Assembly: GCA_022592435.1 (NCBI GenBank)
Contig: JABYQS010000014.1
Location: 186,001-250,000, forward strand
Source: Cerioporus squamosus
Lineage: Eukaryota; Basidiomycota; Agaricomycetes; Polyporales; Polyporaceae
Length of the DNA stretch: 64,000 bases
Direction: 5' to 3'
Each line of letters opens with the position of its first letter. Position 1 is the stretch's first letter. This document shows positions 22,433 to 35,756 of the stretch, in pieces. The notes beneath the pieces are model-generated. The model saw only the letters and a list, made by a program, of their open reading frames with translations, did no database searches and was not told where the DNA came from. The position numbers and the translations under genes are program-made.

Positions 22433-24813
22433 TCATTGTTCTGTCCTGGCGGGCACGGGCGGCAGGCTCCTCGGTATCCGGTCGGTGGGCTCTGGCGGAT
22501 GCACCAGCGTATCGATGTACCCATCCACATTCGCAACGAGCAATCTGCAGACGCGTCAGCAAATGCGCCCCCGAGGGGAAAGAGACACAAACTCACTTCA
22601 ACCACAACCGGCCCCCTCCGCTCTTCTCCCTCACGATCTCCCACTGGCCCCTCCTCCTCAAGCCCGGGCCATTCGTCCCCATACTCAGCGCATCCACCAA
22701 GCTCTGCTTCCCCTCCCTCGTCCCCTCCGCCTCGAGCACCCACTCCCCATGCCACCCCCGCCCGAGCGCCATCCCCGCCTCCGTCCCGCTCCCCGGGCCG
22801 ACGTACGGGATGCGCGCGAGCCACATGTACTTGCGCACCATCGCGAACCCCGTCGGGCTCTGCGGGCTCGGCACCCGCGTCGCCACGTTCACCAGCTTCA
22901 TGTCGTGCATCGGCTCGTAGATCGTCAGCCGCGACGCCCGGCTGCTCTGCCGCTGACTCTGCTCCGCCCCCCGCGCGCTGCCCGGGCGCGACATCTGCGG
23001 CGACGGCGAGCGCTGCTGCGGCAGCGCGAGCACGAACACGGGGTCCACGAACGCCGGCAGGATGTGCGCAAAGTAGAACGGGGACGGCAGCGTCAGCGGG
23101 CTCTCGAGCGGCGGCGGGCTCGGGGGGATGTACGGCACGAGGCAGTACCCGTTGAACATCAGCCACTTCTGCCTGTTGTTCTCGTCCTCAGCGGCAGCAG
23201 AACCGCTGCTGGTGAGCGCGGATCCGGAGCCGTCCTCGGACTCGGGTGGCGATGCGATGGGCGGCACGTAGCCAAAGTTGCAGACGACGTCCCCATCCGA
23301 GAGGTTCTCCCACAGGCCGGCGCGGATGAGCTGGTCCTCGCAGGCGGTGATGGCAGCCTCGTCGAGCTGGGCGCAAGGCACGAACACGCGGAGCAGGGGC
23401 GCGCGTACGCGCGACGTCGCGAGGAACAGATCGTGCGCGGACGTGCCTCGGGGGATCGCGACCGACGCGCTAGGCGTGTTCCCGCCTTGCGTTCTCGCTC
23501 CGGAGGACCCGGATTCCGTCCCGATGGAGGTCGCGGCACGTTTGTGGCTTCGGTCGCGTGGGGGAGGAGAGCTTCCCTCGGACTCGGTGTTTGTGCGGGA
23601 GATCGACGCCGGACTGGACAGTGACGACTCGCTCGAGAAGCTTACGGAAGCGAAGCGCCGGTGAGGCATCTTTAGCTCGCCCTCCTGCGATGAGGACAGC
23701 CATCCGTCTTCGTCTGCGCCCGCAGCGAACGCGACACTTTGTCGCTTATGCGGCAGGAGCGTCCGCCGCCAGCTCCCGGAGTACAGCCTGAGCGCGAGCG
23801 GATCGTTCGAGGGCGGCGGAAGGGGAACCTTGGATTTGTGGAAGATAGACGTAAGACGTTTGGTGCGTGGTATTGTCTCCGCGATCGTGGTCGAGGAGCG
23901 TGGTGGGCTAAGCGAGGCCGCCCGACCTGCGCTCGAGGATCCGCTGCGAACCGTGCCCGATCTGCTGAGGATGCGCCGAGTGCCATACGGCTTGGGCGTG
24001 TCCAATGCTGTGGGGAGCGCGTCGTCGGAACTGGACGCATCAGCGGCCAACGCTGAGAGTGGTGCCGGAAACACGAGTTCGCGGACGCCCTGGAACTGCG
24101 GAGAGCGCAGCGACATGGACCGAGGGGAGCTTAAGACGTCGTCGAATTCATCGGAGTCGGACGACGGGGAGGGCGAGCCGCTATGGACAAGTGATTGCAG
24201 GAATAGGACGAAACGGGAGTGGGCAAGCGTCAAGGATGACAGGCGCATACAGCCTCTCTGGAGCTTGAGGTCATCTCCCCCTTGAGCGAACATGCTCAGT
24301 ACCCTCATGGTTGTCATCGGATACGTATGCAGGGGGACGGCTTGTGAGATCACTACAGACGAGAGAAGGATTGACACGGGTATAACAGGGATATTGAGTT
24401 GCAGACTTACTGAGGAGGGCGAGCTGGTGGAAATCGACGCGGACATCCAAGCTCTGCTCCAAGCCAGACAACTCCAGTGCGTAGCTGTATGCGGGGACAA
24501 AGTGGGAGAGGATAGCTGTTCTGCACTCATCGATGGCCCAGAGGCCGTTCCGACAGTCGCGGCATGTATTCATGAGGGCATGGAAGTCCTGCCATGAGGT
24601 GGTTGGGAGGAAGGCGGCGAGTAATCTTGGGTCGCGGAGGGCGCGAAAGAGCATAAGACGTGAGTGTCGTGTCGGACGGAGTGGCAGCGGGATGGGCGAA
24701 TAATTTCGGCCGACGGCCGGCGAGGATGAGGACGGGGTCGAGGGTGGGGCGAGGCGAGTGGGGACGGGGACGGGGGGCAGTGGCCGCTCTCTTGTTTTTG
24801 TCGCGACAGGCAT
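22433..24813 (-). CDS. conserved fungal protein of unknown function with an F-box-like N-terminus
   Basis: Exons 24411-24813, 22597-24352, 22433-22544 make 756 residues. An in-frame ATG at 24843 is an alternative start. Residues about 40-120 ([40 protein letters not shown]) resemble the leucine/cysteine pattern of F-box-like helices. The middle is a long Ser/Pro-rich segment. The last 250 residues look folded: [63 protein letters not shown], and a C-terminal [17 protein letters not shown]. The pattern suggests a regulatory or adaptor protein; I do not recognise a named family. Confidence 0.8.
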
Positions 24814-24903
24814 GGTGGATGGAGGGAAGGCGTGCGCGTTCAAGGGAAACCGGCGCAGAGGGGAGGACGGAGGGACATGGCTCGACGAGAGCAGGAATAT
24901 AGC

Positions 24904-25263
24904 CTATAAGGGCAGTCGACGCCCCGGCCCCTTGCATTTCGCGCCGAGTCTGTGGCTGTGCGCTTCGCCAATGACCACCGCAACGCCCTCCGAGTCCCCG
25001 TCCCGCTCCCCCGTCTCTGAGCGCCTCCTGCAGCGTCCCATCTCCCCCTTATCCCCCGCGCTGCTGCGCCCTGCTGGGAACATCGCCCCCATCTGCGTCC
25101 GCCTCCTCGCCGGCGCCGTCAATGCCTGAGTCGCAGCGTCGAGGACAGTCGTGGGCGTCTCGCGGCCGGAGGGCAAAGACAGGCCTCGGTTGCTAACCGA
25201 TATTGATGGCGCTCCAGTCAAATTCTGCATTTTCCCCGATGATGTCAACTCATACAAGCTCAT
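24904..25263. other. stretch open on both strands, coding strand unclear
   Basis: The minus strand has a 119-codon frame starting MSLYELTSSGKMQNL. The plus strand has a frame starting MTTATPSESPSRSPVSERLL at 24971 that meets one TGA at about 25126, then continues with DIDGAPVKFCIFPDDVNSYK. The plus-strand sequence resembles the start of some DNA-binding or BRCT-like fungal proteins, but the stop breaks it and no further exon is visible. Confidence 0.3.
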
Positions 25264-27509
25264 AAGTACATCTACTTATTAGCCTCTCCTTCGCTACAAG
25301 CCATATTCCATGCCCTGCCCGGCACCGTCTCCTTCGGCGTCGGACACGCGCCCTTCCGCCCTCTTCCATGCTGCACGCGCCGCTGCTACGCCATCGGGGA
25401 ACGTCGGCTGTTGCTGTGGACCTCGTCGGTGCATGCCAGCCTCTGTGACTTAGCCACGACGTTGGTGCGTGCTCTCCACGCATGACTTGCTTGTCTCCGT
25501 CCCCGCTCCATCTCTCCTACGTCTGTGGCTCGCGCTGGAGAACAGCATACCACTTACGCCCACTCCCCGGTTGTACACGACACCCGCATTGTCCGGCCTC
25601 CTGTCCACGAGGTTACGCTAGCGTGCGCTTCCCAACGTTCGCCTTCAGTGCTACCAAGAGTCCATTGCAATATTGTCCCGAGCAACCTCGCTCCTTCACC
25701 TCGTCCTCACTAGCACGTATTCTCTTCCTCGTATCGATGCCGCCACATACACGACGGTCCCACGTTGCTCACGAACGTTCCAAGCTCTAGCCTCGATATG
25801 TCTCCGCGTATGCCACAGCACAGACACGACTAGTCCCTCCTCCCCGGCAAGCGATCTCCGTTCCGACCACAACGGGATCTTGCACATCTCACATAGCAAG
25901 CTCGCGTTTAACCGCGATCCCGCGCTCGACGACCCCGTGCCCGTGCCTCTGCCTCCTCCATGCACGCGTGCTAGCATCGTGCATCACTGGAACCGAACAC
26001 GCCCGAGGACGCATATTGAGTGACATAATCGCGATCCTCTTCGCTAGTACTACTGACTGGTGTGTGCGCCCGTACGTCCTCCCGCCCGGGCGCGTACACG
26101 AATCTGATACCATCTGTGCAGGTCTCTCTCTCTCCCCCTGTGGCGAGCCGGTGATGTCCACTATATGCCGCAGCTCGGACTGTCGGACTCCCCACCGGAT
26201 TGCGGTACACCGCCCGGAGCGCGCGCCGCCGAAATACTTAGTGGCAGGTCAGTGGCAGGTCCGAGTCGCTATCGGACGCCGCGCAGGGGACACTGGACAC
26301 TAGACCTTGACTATCGCGAGTTCCATCCGGCCCCCGGTTCTCGACCAGTCGGACCAGTGAACGAACTGTGGTCTGTCATTGTGGTTTGTTGCTGGTTTGA
26401 GGAAGCACCCCGCTTGGGGGCGTACACCCACGCAGTCACGACTCAAGCAGGTATCGATCACGTCGGAGCCGGCAGCTGCAAGAAGGACACTACTACTAAG
26501 TAGTACCTGCGCTGTTGGTCACCGGTCACCGGTCACCGCCAGGCTCCAGCGCCGGCATGTGGCCCAGCCCCAGGCACCTACCTGTTTGGCTTCTCCCTCG
26601 ACAGTGTGCGCCCACGAAGCCTTAGGCCTCAGGGTTGTGTGGTTTCGGACATCTGCTTCGCACTGCACCGACCGGATGTACATGGCCATGGCTTGGACAG
26701 ATGGGCGGAGCGCTCACGCTAGCATTGCGCATACGGGCGCGGACATGCGGATCAGGCTCAGTGCGGTTGCTGTGGGTCTTGCGATAAAGCTTGCGGCGCG
26801 CTCTGGACAGTGGAGTTCATGTACTCCTACATAGTCCTAACATATGTATATGAACTCTCGGTACCGTTACGTACCTGAATTGTTATAATCGGAGTCATTT
26901 AGGCTCGTGGGCCGTGGGCGTTGAGTAGCGAACGTCGCTTGTGTCGGCAAGGGGCTATATAACACGGCTGGACGTTCCTGTTCCTGGATCTCGGGTTCTA
27001 GTGGATACATATGACCGAGGCGGTGCTTTCGAGCAGTAGTGTCGAAGGTTCCTAATACTTACCTGTCAGCGTATAGAGCTCCGCTCCTGGCTGTACCATC
27101 GATGGGTACTATGTAAGTCTGTCTCACCGCGATCCGAGTCGACGCGATGCAATTAAGTGGTTCTGTCATCTGAGGAAGACGTATGTATGCTACAGATCCT
27201 GCTGCCGGCGAGGCAGCGCTAGAATAGTCTCTGAAAGAGCGTATGGCCCATCCTGTACAAGATAAATAAGTGAAAGTGCCACGAGCAAGCAAGAAGCGGC
27301 AGCAATAGCACCAGCTGTGGAATCTGGATACCGTGTAGATAATGGATGGTCAGTGGTCAGCCCGAAGCCGACTGTGTAAGTGTGCAGGGTGCGAAATAGT
27401 GGTGGTCCAGCGCTGTGTTAGTGTAAGTCTTCTGGTAGTCCGTGCGCCCGCGAGGCTCCCCAAGTCTCGCAGGTCCCCCTACGTCTCCGAGCGAAGTGTC
27501 ATGAGCTGC
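25264..27509. other. gene-poor region
   Basis: More than 2 kb without an ORF that looks coding on either strand. I see no long terminal repeats, transposase motifs or extended direct repeats. It may hold promoters, non-coding transcripts or decayed sequence. Confidence 0.35.
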
Positions 27510-29696
27510 TCACGGGAGCGACATGAACCGCGCGAGCATCGACTTGAAGTTCGGCGTGCCCAAGCCCGTGACAGGGTCCCACCCGCGCGCCGCGGGGAAG
27601 CCCTCGGTCGCACACCCGGGGTTCGTCCCGTTCTTCACGTCGTTGAACGCGGTCGCGAACAAGTGCGAGTACAGCGCGGGGTTGATCCACCCGACGGGGC
27701 CCTTGCCCGCCGCGATGCGCGCGTCGTTGACCGCTGCGATGAGCGCGGCGAAGATCGGCGCGGACGCGGACGTGCCGCCGCTCGTCGTGAAGTTGCCGTC
27801 GACGGCGACGACGGTCGGGAAGCCGTTCGCGGCGACGTCTGGGTACGCGCGCCCGGACGCGTTGAAGACGCTCGCGTCGTACGACGCGGGGAGGGAGTTC
27901 TTGAGGTAGCGGTTCACGCGGCGCGCCTGGAACGCGGGCTGCGGGAAGATGTTCGAGAAGCCGCCGCCGGAGGGGAAGGCGGTCGTCGCGACCTCGGGGT
28001 CGCTGACGGAGTTGCCGGGGCTGACCTCCGTCGCGCCGACCGCGGTGACGTACGGGCAGGACGCGGGGAACTGGGGGACGAACGTGCCCGGGGCGTTGCC
28101 CGTCACGGCGGTGCCGTTCTTGGCTACGCAGACCTTCTGGGGCCCGAAGGAGACACCGGTGTCGCCAGAGGACGCGACGAAGGTCATGCCCTGGAGAGAG
28201 AGCTGGACGCGGGCGTCAGCTTTGGAATTGGGCTAAAGAGAGAGATGGTACGCACCTTGCCGATCTCCGCGCATTGCCTCTGCAGGAGCGGAGGGGTCGT
28301 CGGGTCGGTCGGGTCGTTGAAGTCCGCGCCGGTCGAGTACGAGATCGAGACGACGTTTGCGCGAGGCTTGTTTCCGCAGTCCACGAGCCCTGGCGTCTGG
28401 GTGAGTGTGGTTGCTTAGGATATGCATCGCGTATACAACATACCGAGTTGCTTGTTGGCAGGGTCATTGCAGTACGAGCCGTCGAGCGCAGCAAGCAGCT
28501 CGTCCACTGCGGGTGCACGGTATCAGCTCAAGCTTACTCGCCGACAAAGCGAGGTGGGGGCACGTACCGGGATCCTGGTCGGTGTTGTCCTTGCCAACCT
28601 GGTAGAGAAGAACATCCTGCGTGCGGCCAAGGAGCCCCATGACGAGCTGGAAGTCCATGGTCGACTCGCCAAGGTTCTCGGGGTCGGTCTCGGACGCATT
28701 CAGGTGCCCGCCCGCGATGCTGACGAGAATCGGCTTGTGGCCCACTTGCTGCGGGTCGAACTTCTTGAAGAACAAGTCCAAGTCGCTCTGGAGCAGGACG
28801 TTCGAGCCGAACTCAACTGGACGCGGCGACGGCAGTTCAGTTAGGGTGATGCACGCTGGACGTAACGAGAGACTACGTACCGACTGCCATGGTGTTCTTA
28901 TCGGCTGCGACGAGCTGGTAGTCGAAGTTGTACAGGGCACGCAGACAGTCGGGCGTCACGCCCTTGTCACAGTTAGTAGGACCAGTAGACATGGCATCGT
29001 CCTGAAAGACAACCCCACGTCAGCCCGGTGCGGTGGCGGAGGCATTGCGTAATGCAAGACATACATCTGCGATCGCCTTGGGAGCACCTCCCGGCCTGTG
29101 CCAGATGCCCTTGCTGCCAGAGTCATCCGCGCGCCGGATGTGCGTATGGCTGCCAAAGTGGGTTGTGGGCCAGACGAGGTCGACGTGCTTGGAGACGTGC
29201 TCCGGGAGGTGGTAGCCGTGATGGCAGCCCACGCGCTCCTTGCCGTCGTCGGCGTTGCGGTAGACGTAGTACTCCGCGGCGAGGAGGTTCTCCGCTTCGG
29301 AGACAGTCACGTCCACATGAATAGAACCGTCAGAGCCGATGCGGATCTTCTGGAGGTCGACTCCGCCACTGTTCACAAGCCACGAGTGCACGGTGTCGAC
29401 GGAGTCCTGGGAGGGCCGGAAGGTCTCCGCGACACGCTCGGCGTCCAATGCTTGCCGTAGTTGGGCGACTGAGGATCGGCGATGTCAAGGAGGTACGCGT
29501 CCAGGTTCTCGATGTTTGACTGCGCGAGGCGAAACTTCAGAGGAACGCGCACGTCGGGGTCGGCGCGTCGGTCGAGACTCCAGCCATGAGGGACTGCGCG
29601 ACGCGACTCGTGGCGGACGTGGGGAGAGAGCGGGGCGGGCGTGGCAACGGCGAGAACAACAGCGCTGGCGAGGGAAAGAAAAGTGGAGAACAACAT
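27510..29696 (-). CDS. secreted tripeptidyl-peptidase-like sedolisin (S53)
   Basis: Acid serine-carboxyl peptidase secreted for extracellular protein breakdown. Exons 29065-29696, 28881-29001, 28568-28816, 28444-28506, 28256-28389, 27510-28202; with one missing base restored near 29440 the product is 630 residues. A signal peptide (MLFSTFLSLASAVVLAVA) is followed by a prodomain and the peptidase. Visible active-site parts: GESTMDF (Glu/Asp of the triad), ASSGDTGV (oxyanion Asp), TTSGGTSASAPIFAALI (Ser), and the calcium-site tail GTNPGC followed by GWDPVTGLGTPNF. The frame break lies where KHWTP should pass into ERVAETF. A TATA box sits about 85 bases upstream. Confidence 0.93.
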
Positions 29697-29777
29697 GGCT
29701 GCAGAGGCCAGCCAGAGGAAAGAGCAAGACGAAGGAGGGGGACGGGGCAAGGGGCAGGCTGCCGTCGTCCATCACAG

Positions 29778-29787
29778 ATATATAGGC
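29778..29787 (-). promoter_or_regulatory. TATA box of the sedolisin gene
   Basis: CCTATATATC on the minus strand, roughly 85 bases before the start codon at 29696, a usual distance for fungal TATA genes. Confidence 0.5.
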
Positions 29788-29799
29788 TCGCGTCGCACG

Positions 29800-31528
29800 C
29801 ACCTGCACTGGTTACAGACGCTGAGCAGGAGGCGTCCGAGCTCGACCGGGACCTGTGCAACGTTCCAGTCCACTGTCGCAACCGGGGTGCCCGTACACTG
29901 GTCCGCAAGCTGTCCATTGGCAAAAGAAGACTTCGCCGTCGCGTGCGAGAGCGGCGATGTGGTTTGGGGCTGTGTCGCAGCGGGCGTGGTGATATCAAAC
30001 GTCCCTTTATGGGATGAAGCGCGGCCTAATGTGGGTAGAAGATCAATCCATTATCCCGGCTTGATCCCGCCCTGTGCGAGGCGCCTGGGTGTCGTTGCAG
30101 CAGACAGCGAGATCATGTCATGGTAGAGTAAATGATACAGATACTGCTCCCGGTAGCTTGAGATGTCGACGTCGAAGACGTTGACCTTAATATTGACCTC
30201 GGAGGCTCGTACTCTTGGCCATGCAATTGTACAGAGGACACACTGCAATGAAACGACCGAGAGGCGGTAGTTCATCAGATTTGCAGCCGATCGTGGGGCG
30301 TGGGGCGCTGTACTTACGCGAATAACTTTGAAACAAAGTCCTGAGTACAATGCCGTCGTGCCCGACAGCCGTACGCGTCCGGACTCCTTTCGTGGATCGC
30401 TTTGCGTTATGTGACCATGCTGACCGACATTGCATGCTGCATTGCCTGCCAATTGCAACCAGAAGACGCGTTGCGCTCGCAGGAGCGATACGTGCCGGCG
30501 TAATGATGATTCGAAGTGCCGTGTTCAACGCAGCGCGTTCTGACAACAGGGCGGCGGGGTGCGTACCTCGAGATGATCCGGTTTCGGACTTAAAGAGGCA
30601 CGCTGAACTGCATCTGCGGCGGTCAATGAAGTGAGAGTGTCACTGTGGAAGGCAACCATCTGTCATCTCTTCGACAAGCCAAGACTGAGGTGGTCGCTGT
30701 TGAGCGAGTACACACAGCTGACGCTGTTCAGTTCGAGATAACTGAACAGAGCTGAACGCTAGCCAGCCTTCGATGGACACGGTCACAGCTGCGTTACTCT
30801 GTCGACAGGAGTTATTTGGCGTTGTGGCCCATGATACTCGAGCAAACACTTGGCAACACTGACCTTGGCATAAGAGGTCGACCTTGGCGTCGACTAGGGG
30901 GAACACCCGCAACTGCACGTCTGTCCCTTACAGCACGGTGGAGTCCAAGCTAGCTACCAGTAGGCGAAAGGATGTCCGCCAGTGGGTGCAGATCAAGTGT
31001 CGGTGGTGCGCTGAGTGAGCGAGTGCCCACTGCCCAGCGACGTGGGTAGACCTGTGCGTATGCATGGCTGAACTGCAACCTCTTGAGGGCCGTCGCTGGA
31101 TGCAGAGCTCTTCTCCTAACGTACAGCGTTGTTGGTGCAGATGCTCTACTTGTGCTCTAGATAGCGTCCTTGTTCCGAGCCGTACTAGTACTGACCTCCG
31201 AGTCAACGACTGACACGGACCGCCGCTAGGCCATGGAATCATGCTGCTATCAAAACCAGTGGCAAGGGTAGAGCGATGGTCAAGTAATGAGCTCGAGGTG
31301 GCCTTGCCAGTGGCTTTGGGATCGACCTGGCGTGCAAATAGCAACAAAGTTTGGGGCAAGGGACTTGAGCCAGACAAAAGCGGGCAACTGATTACGTAAG
31401 GTGCTGTCGGAGGGGTCCGGGCGTCAGCGGTGGCCAGATCAGACTCAGAGTTCCTGCCACAACCACATCCCAACCTCCGACTCAACCCCCACTCACATCC
31501 ACTTCGCGTGTATTTCTATGCTCCAGAC
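29800..31528. other. intergenic, no supported gene
   Basis: Only short ORFs of mixed frames, none with a recognisable motif. It must contain the upstream region of the sedolisin gene and the promoter of the coiled-coil gene. Confidence 0.35.
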
Positions 31529-34500
31529 ATGGCGACGGTATGTTCTATGAACTGTGCGTGAGCTGACGCGACTGACGCGCTTGCACAGACGGAAACCTAT
31601 GGAAGGAACCGCCAGTCGATCGCCGACCTCGAACAAGAACTGTACGACATATTCCAGGACCACCCCCAATGTTCCTACAATGAATCAAACGAGCCCGCCA
31701 TTCCCGGAGACGCACTCGTAGACGTCTTGCGGACCTTCTCGCGCAACCACAATGCGGTCGAGTTGATGACGCGGGACGAGGAGGAGCAACTCACCAGCCT
31801 CCTTGCCAGTACTCCTGGCCTCCAGGTCACCCCACAAGTCCTCCTCCAGTTCATCGCTATGCAGACCACCATGAGCCCGCGCCATAGTCCAGAAGGCTCA
31901 CCACCACCGTCTGGTTCCATGGAGGCTGACCAGGACGAGCGTGGACGGTCCGAGGACCGTGACTATGACGGCATGAACTCCCGCTCGTCCAGCATGGATT
32001 CTACCGCCACCTACTACCGGTCTGCCTCGCGCGGCCCGCCTCAGACACCGCGAGACTCCGTGTTCGACAGTGGTCGGAGGCAACGCACCACACCCCTTAA
32101 CAACAACGCCCCACCTTCAACATGGTCCCGCAGGCCACCACCATCGAGGAGGAAGAGTGATGCCGGCCACAGTCGCGCTTTGAGTGATTCTGAGGTGTGT
32201 TGCATGTTTCTGCTTGAACGCGATCTGCGAGTTGTCCCCACGCAAGCGGATATCCCTGAATGGTGTCCTGACGTGCTCGGTCCATCTCGTATGCCAAGCT
32301 TCCTGCACTGCGCTCCCTCCACATATGTATAAGCTCTGACTTCTGTTTCGTCTTCAGTCTGTAACCTCGGGTCCGAGCTCATATGCCCGCACGCCGAGCA
32401 GGTCGCGTGCACCCTCTAATCCTACCAGCCCGACCTTCAGCTCTCCCCTCTCGCCAAGTCCATCAGCTCTCCGCCCTTTGGCGCGACACCCTCCCGTCCA
32501 CATTCTCGCGCCCAGTCACAACCTCAAGGCCATTTCGCCTCGTTTGCTGCCGACAACTACCCTGGCTCATCACCTGAGCGTGAACTCGATCATCGACAGA
32601 CTGGGCTTATGTCTCCGCCGCCATCAGACACTTCGTTCGAGGACGAGCAGCCCTTCCATGAGCAGATCAACTCCCTGCAGATGCCCCGCAAGGACGACGA
32701 CTCGGACTCAGACTCAGACATCGACGAGGCCTTCCTCGGTTTGGTCATGGACCGGTCGGCCGCGTCGTCTACCGTGTCGATGGATATGGAGCAGCGACTA
32801 GACGCACTGCAAAGGCTAAACACGGACCTCGGTAGGAAGCTCCTGGAGGCCGAGCGTACCCTGCAGAACCGGCTTGCGGACCACGAGCAGGAGCTGGAGG
32901 AGATGCAAATCCGCCTGGAGGAGGCGCGGAGCGAGCTCAGTGCAACCAAGCGTGAAGAGAAGGAGCTCCGATCCAAGGAGGTTCGTTTAGTGTCATAGTA
33001 TGCTTCTGTATTCGAGGGTGAACTGACAGATGCCTTGTAGCGCCAAAACTCAACACAAATTGCTGCTCTGGAGTCTGAGATCGCGAAGCTGCAGAAGAGT
33101 CTGGACACGGCGCGTGCGTCGTACCAGAGTCTGCAGAAGCAGTACCAGGAGCAGTGCTGTACGTCCACTCATTCGATGTGACCGACTTGACTCTGACCTC
33201 CTTTCGCAGCCGAGTCTGAGCGTTATCGGAACACGCTGCGGCGCCGCGACCAGGAGATCAAGGATATGCAGGAAGCGGCCAACCTCCATTCGCTCGAAGC
33301 TCAGAAGTGGCTGCGTGAGCAAGCGACCTATGAGGAGCGGATCGCGATCCTCGAGAGCGAGCTCAGCATCGCGCAGCAAGCCCAGGAGCAGCTGGACGAG
33401 CAGAAGCAGGAGAACATGATGCTCAAGGAGACCATCGACCGGATGCGCTTTGACATGGACGAGCTCCGCAACAGTGCCAACTCGGACAAGGGCGGAGGTT
33501 CCGGTACCGCGAGCGCGCACGGGAGCGTCAGTAAGTCACTCGGTGCGGAGCTCTTGAGCAAGATGAAAGACGCCAAGTGGGACATGGAAGAGGACGAGCC
33601 TGAAGAGGAGCAGTCCAGCATCGAGCTCGAGGTAACCCCCGACGACGAGGACACGGAGTCGGAAGACTACGTGCAGACGATTATTACGCGCACAAAGCGG
33701 GTAGGTAACCACGTTACATGGTTTGATCAGCCTGACGACGTCTATCGTGACGATTTACAGAAGGTCGCGAGTCGCGCCAAGAGACTGGAGACGTTGAAGA
33801 TTGACGAGGTCAAGGAGTACTCGGACACGGGCACGCAGCACGAGCCGGATGAGTTCACTTCGTCGAGCGGGACCCAGACCGACCCCCCACCGAAGATCCT
33901 CACCGCGTCGTTCAGCGTGCAGACAGAAGAGCCTCCGGTCTCGACGATGTCTATCCAGACCGAACCGGAACCGATACCCATCCCTCCTGTCGTCATCACC
34001 GTCGAGCGAGAGATCCAGACTGACGAAGTGCAGCCGGAGCCGTCAACTTCGGGACAGACGACGGAGGACGAGGATGATGCGCTCGCGTCGTCGTCGTCGA
34101 CTTTGTTACCCCCCACACCCAAGGCCCAGCACGACCACCTCCACCCGCACGGGCACGATCTCCCGCCGGCGTACGACAAGGTCACAGGCGAGGACCTCGC
34201 GCTCCGCGTCGCAAACGAGACGATCAAGACCTGGCACCCGGGCCTCAAGCTCCCCATCGAGCCTCTCGTCAGCGGGATCTCCGAGGAGGCCATCGAGGAC
34301 TGGAAGGCGCTCAAGGAGGAGCTCGGCGTCGAGTGCACCGCGATCGACAAGCTCGTCGAGGAGTCTGCGCGCTCCGGCCAGCCGCGCTCGCCCCGAGAGA
34401 AGCGCAGGAAGAGCGGCCGGTTCTACAACATCTACAACACGTACGTCTACGGCGACCCCGACGGTGGCTCGCTCGTCTCCGGCTCCGGCCAGCTGCTCAT

Positions 34501-34729
34501 CTGCGTCGGCGCCTCCGCCCTCGTCGCGTTCCTCATGGGCCAGGCGATGGCGCCCCAGTACGCGGTGCCTGGCGGCGCGACGTACTACGACCGCGCGGCG
34601 TGGGCGAGCTTCAACTCCATGCAGGCTGCGGGCGAGGGCTTCTCTGGCGATGGTACTGCGGCCGTCTGGAGCTTTCTGGGCAGACTAGGGGGCGGCGCCG
34701 CTCGCACCCTCCGAGGCTGGCCGACATAG
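31529..34729 (+). CDS. coiled-coil protein with a C-terminal membrane anchor
   Basis: Exons 31529-31537 (Met-Ala-Thr only), 31589-32194, 32358-32980, 33041-33158, 33210-34729. A possible extra 60-base intron at 33701-33760 keeps the frame. With one base restored near 32455 the product is 958 residues, or 938 if that intron is spliced. Order: a conserved start (SIADLEQELYDIFQDHPQCS), a long Ser/Pro-rich region, strong coiled coil (about 32780-33500, for example LEEARSELSATKREEKELRS), a Ser/Glu-rich linker, a folded segment (LALRVANETIKTWHPGLKLP), FYNIYNTYVYGDPDGG, then one hydrophobic helix (LLICVGASALVAFLMGQAMA). This suggests a tail-anchored tether or organelle-organising protein. No named family recognised. 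Confidence 0.8.
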
Positions 34730-35180
34730 TCTCAGAAGCTAACGTGAGAGCCCCCACGTCACGTCCCCCGCCGCTTCCTCCTTGACACCGATATCGATAC
34801 CCCCTCATCTGTCCCCTCGTTACCCCTTGCTTCCATGTTGCGAACCCACCCCGCTCCCGCCCATGCTGCTCACCCACCCCCACTCTCGCATGCTTGCATC
34901 CATGCCCCTCATCCCGCCTACATGTGCATATGTGCATATCGCTTATTTATCCCATAGAGCGATCCATGCTAATCCTCTGCCCATTCCTTGCACGTACTAC
35001 GCTCCTTAACAGTGCCTGGTTTCCTGCCTCCTATGATATCCCTCCGTCCTCTCTCCGTGTTGGTCGCGAAGCCGCGGCATACGGCATGCTGCCGCGCTTG
35101 AGCTGAGCATAACTTACCTTGCTTACGAGACCACACCGCGAACCATGCTTCCCTCCCGGAACTGAACGTAGAACCTGAAC

Positions 35181-35240
35181 TCTTTTCCTCTCCTCCGGCT
35201 TCTCTCTCTCTTCTCTTCTCAGACTCTTCTCTCTCCTCTT
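35181..35240. repeat. TC-rich simple repeat
   Basis: Runs of tctctctctc and ttctcttctc. Complementary in type to the GA-rich run 550 bases downstream. Confidence 0.6.
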
Positions 35241-35756
35241 ACTTCATGTTGTGACATGACCTGATGACGTCTGGGCCGCATGTGCCCATTGTAGAGTACA
35301 TGGCATGTATAACAGAACAGCGGATATACGAGCACCTGCGCTGCAGAGCGCAGGCTAATTCTATTCCTATCGACGGTTAGTACTGGTGATAGTGATAGTA
35401 GATGTCGACGACATCGTGCGGAAGAAAAACAAACGACAACGGTAAGCGGTAAGTAATGGGGGGAATCAGCCAGGAAGCATGCTTGCATGGATGTATGTAG
35501 ATGGATCGAGGCATAGAGAAGGTATGTGCGTGTGTGAACGCGGGCGCATGGGTGGGGCAGGTGGGTGTAAAACAGGCCAAATGGGTGGGGGGAGGCAGGG
35601 AGTCGAAGAGAACGGAATGGCGAATCGAGCCGGTCAGGAATGGAAGTGGGATGTCAATGGGAGGATGGACGACCATAGGTACTCGCTTGATCTTCGGGGA
35701 CTTGAAACGGCGGTAATGATACAAGAGGAGAGGTGGATGGATCGGTCTAGCGATAG

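Noticed and set aside
22359..23624. 421-codon plus-strand ORF over the 22433-24813 gene
   Set aside because: High GC keeps the opposite strand open; the minus-strand frame has spliced, folded-looking protein.
25264..27509. Possible transposon or retroelement in the gene-poor region
   Set aside because: No long terminal repeats, inverted ends, transposase or polymerase motifs seen.
27342..28418. 358-codon plus-strand ORF
   Set aside because: Antisense to the sedolisin catalytic exons, Arg/Val/Asp-rich shadow.
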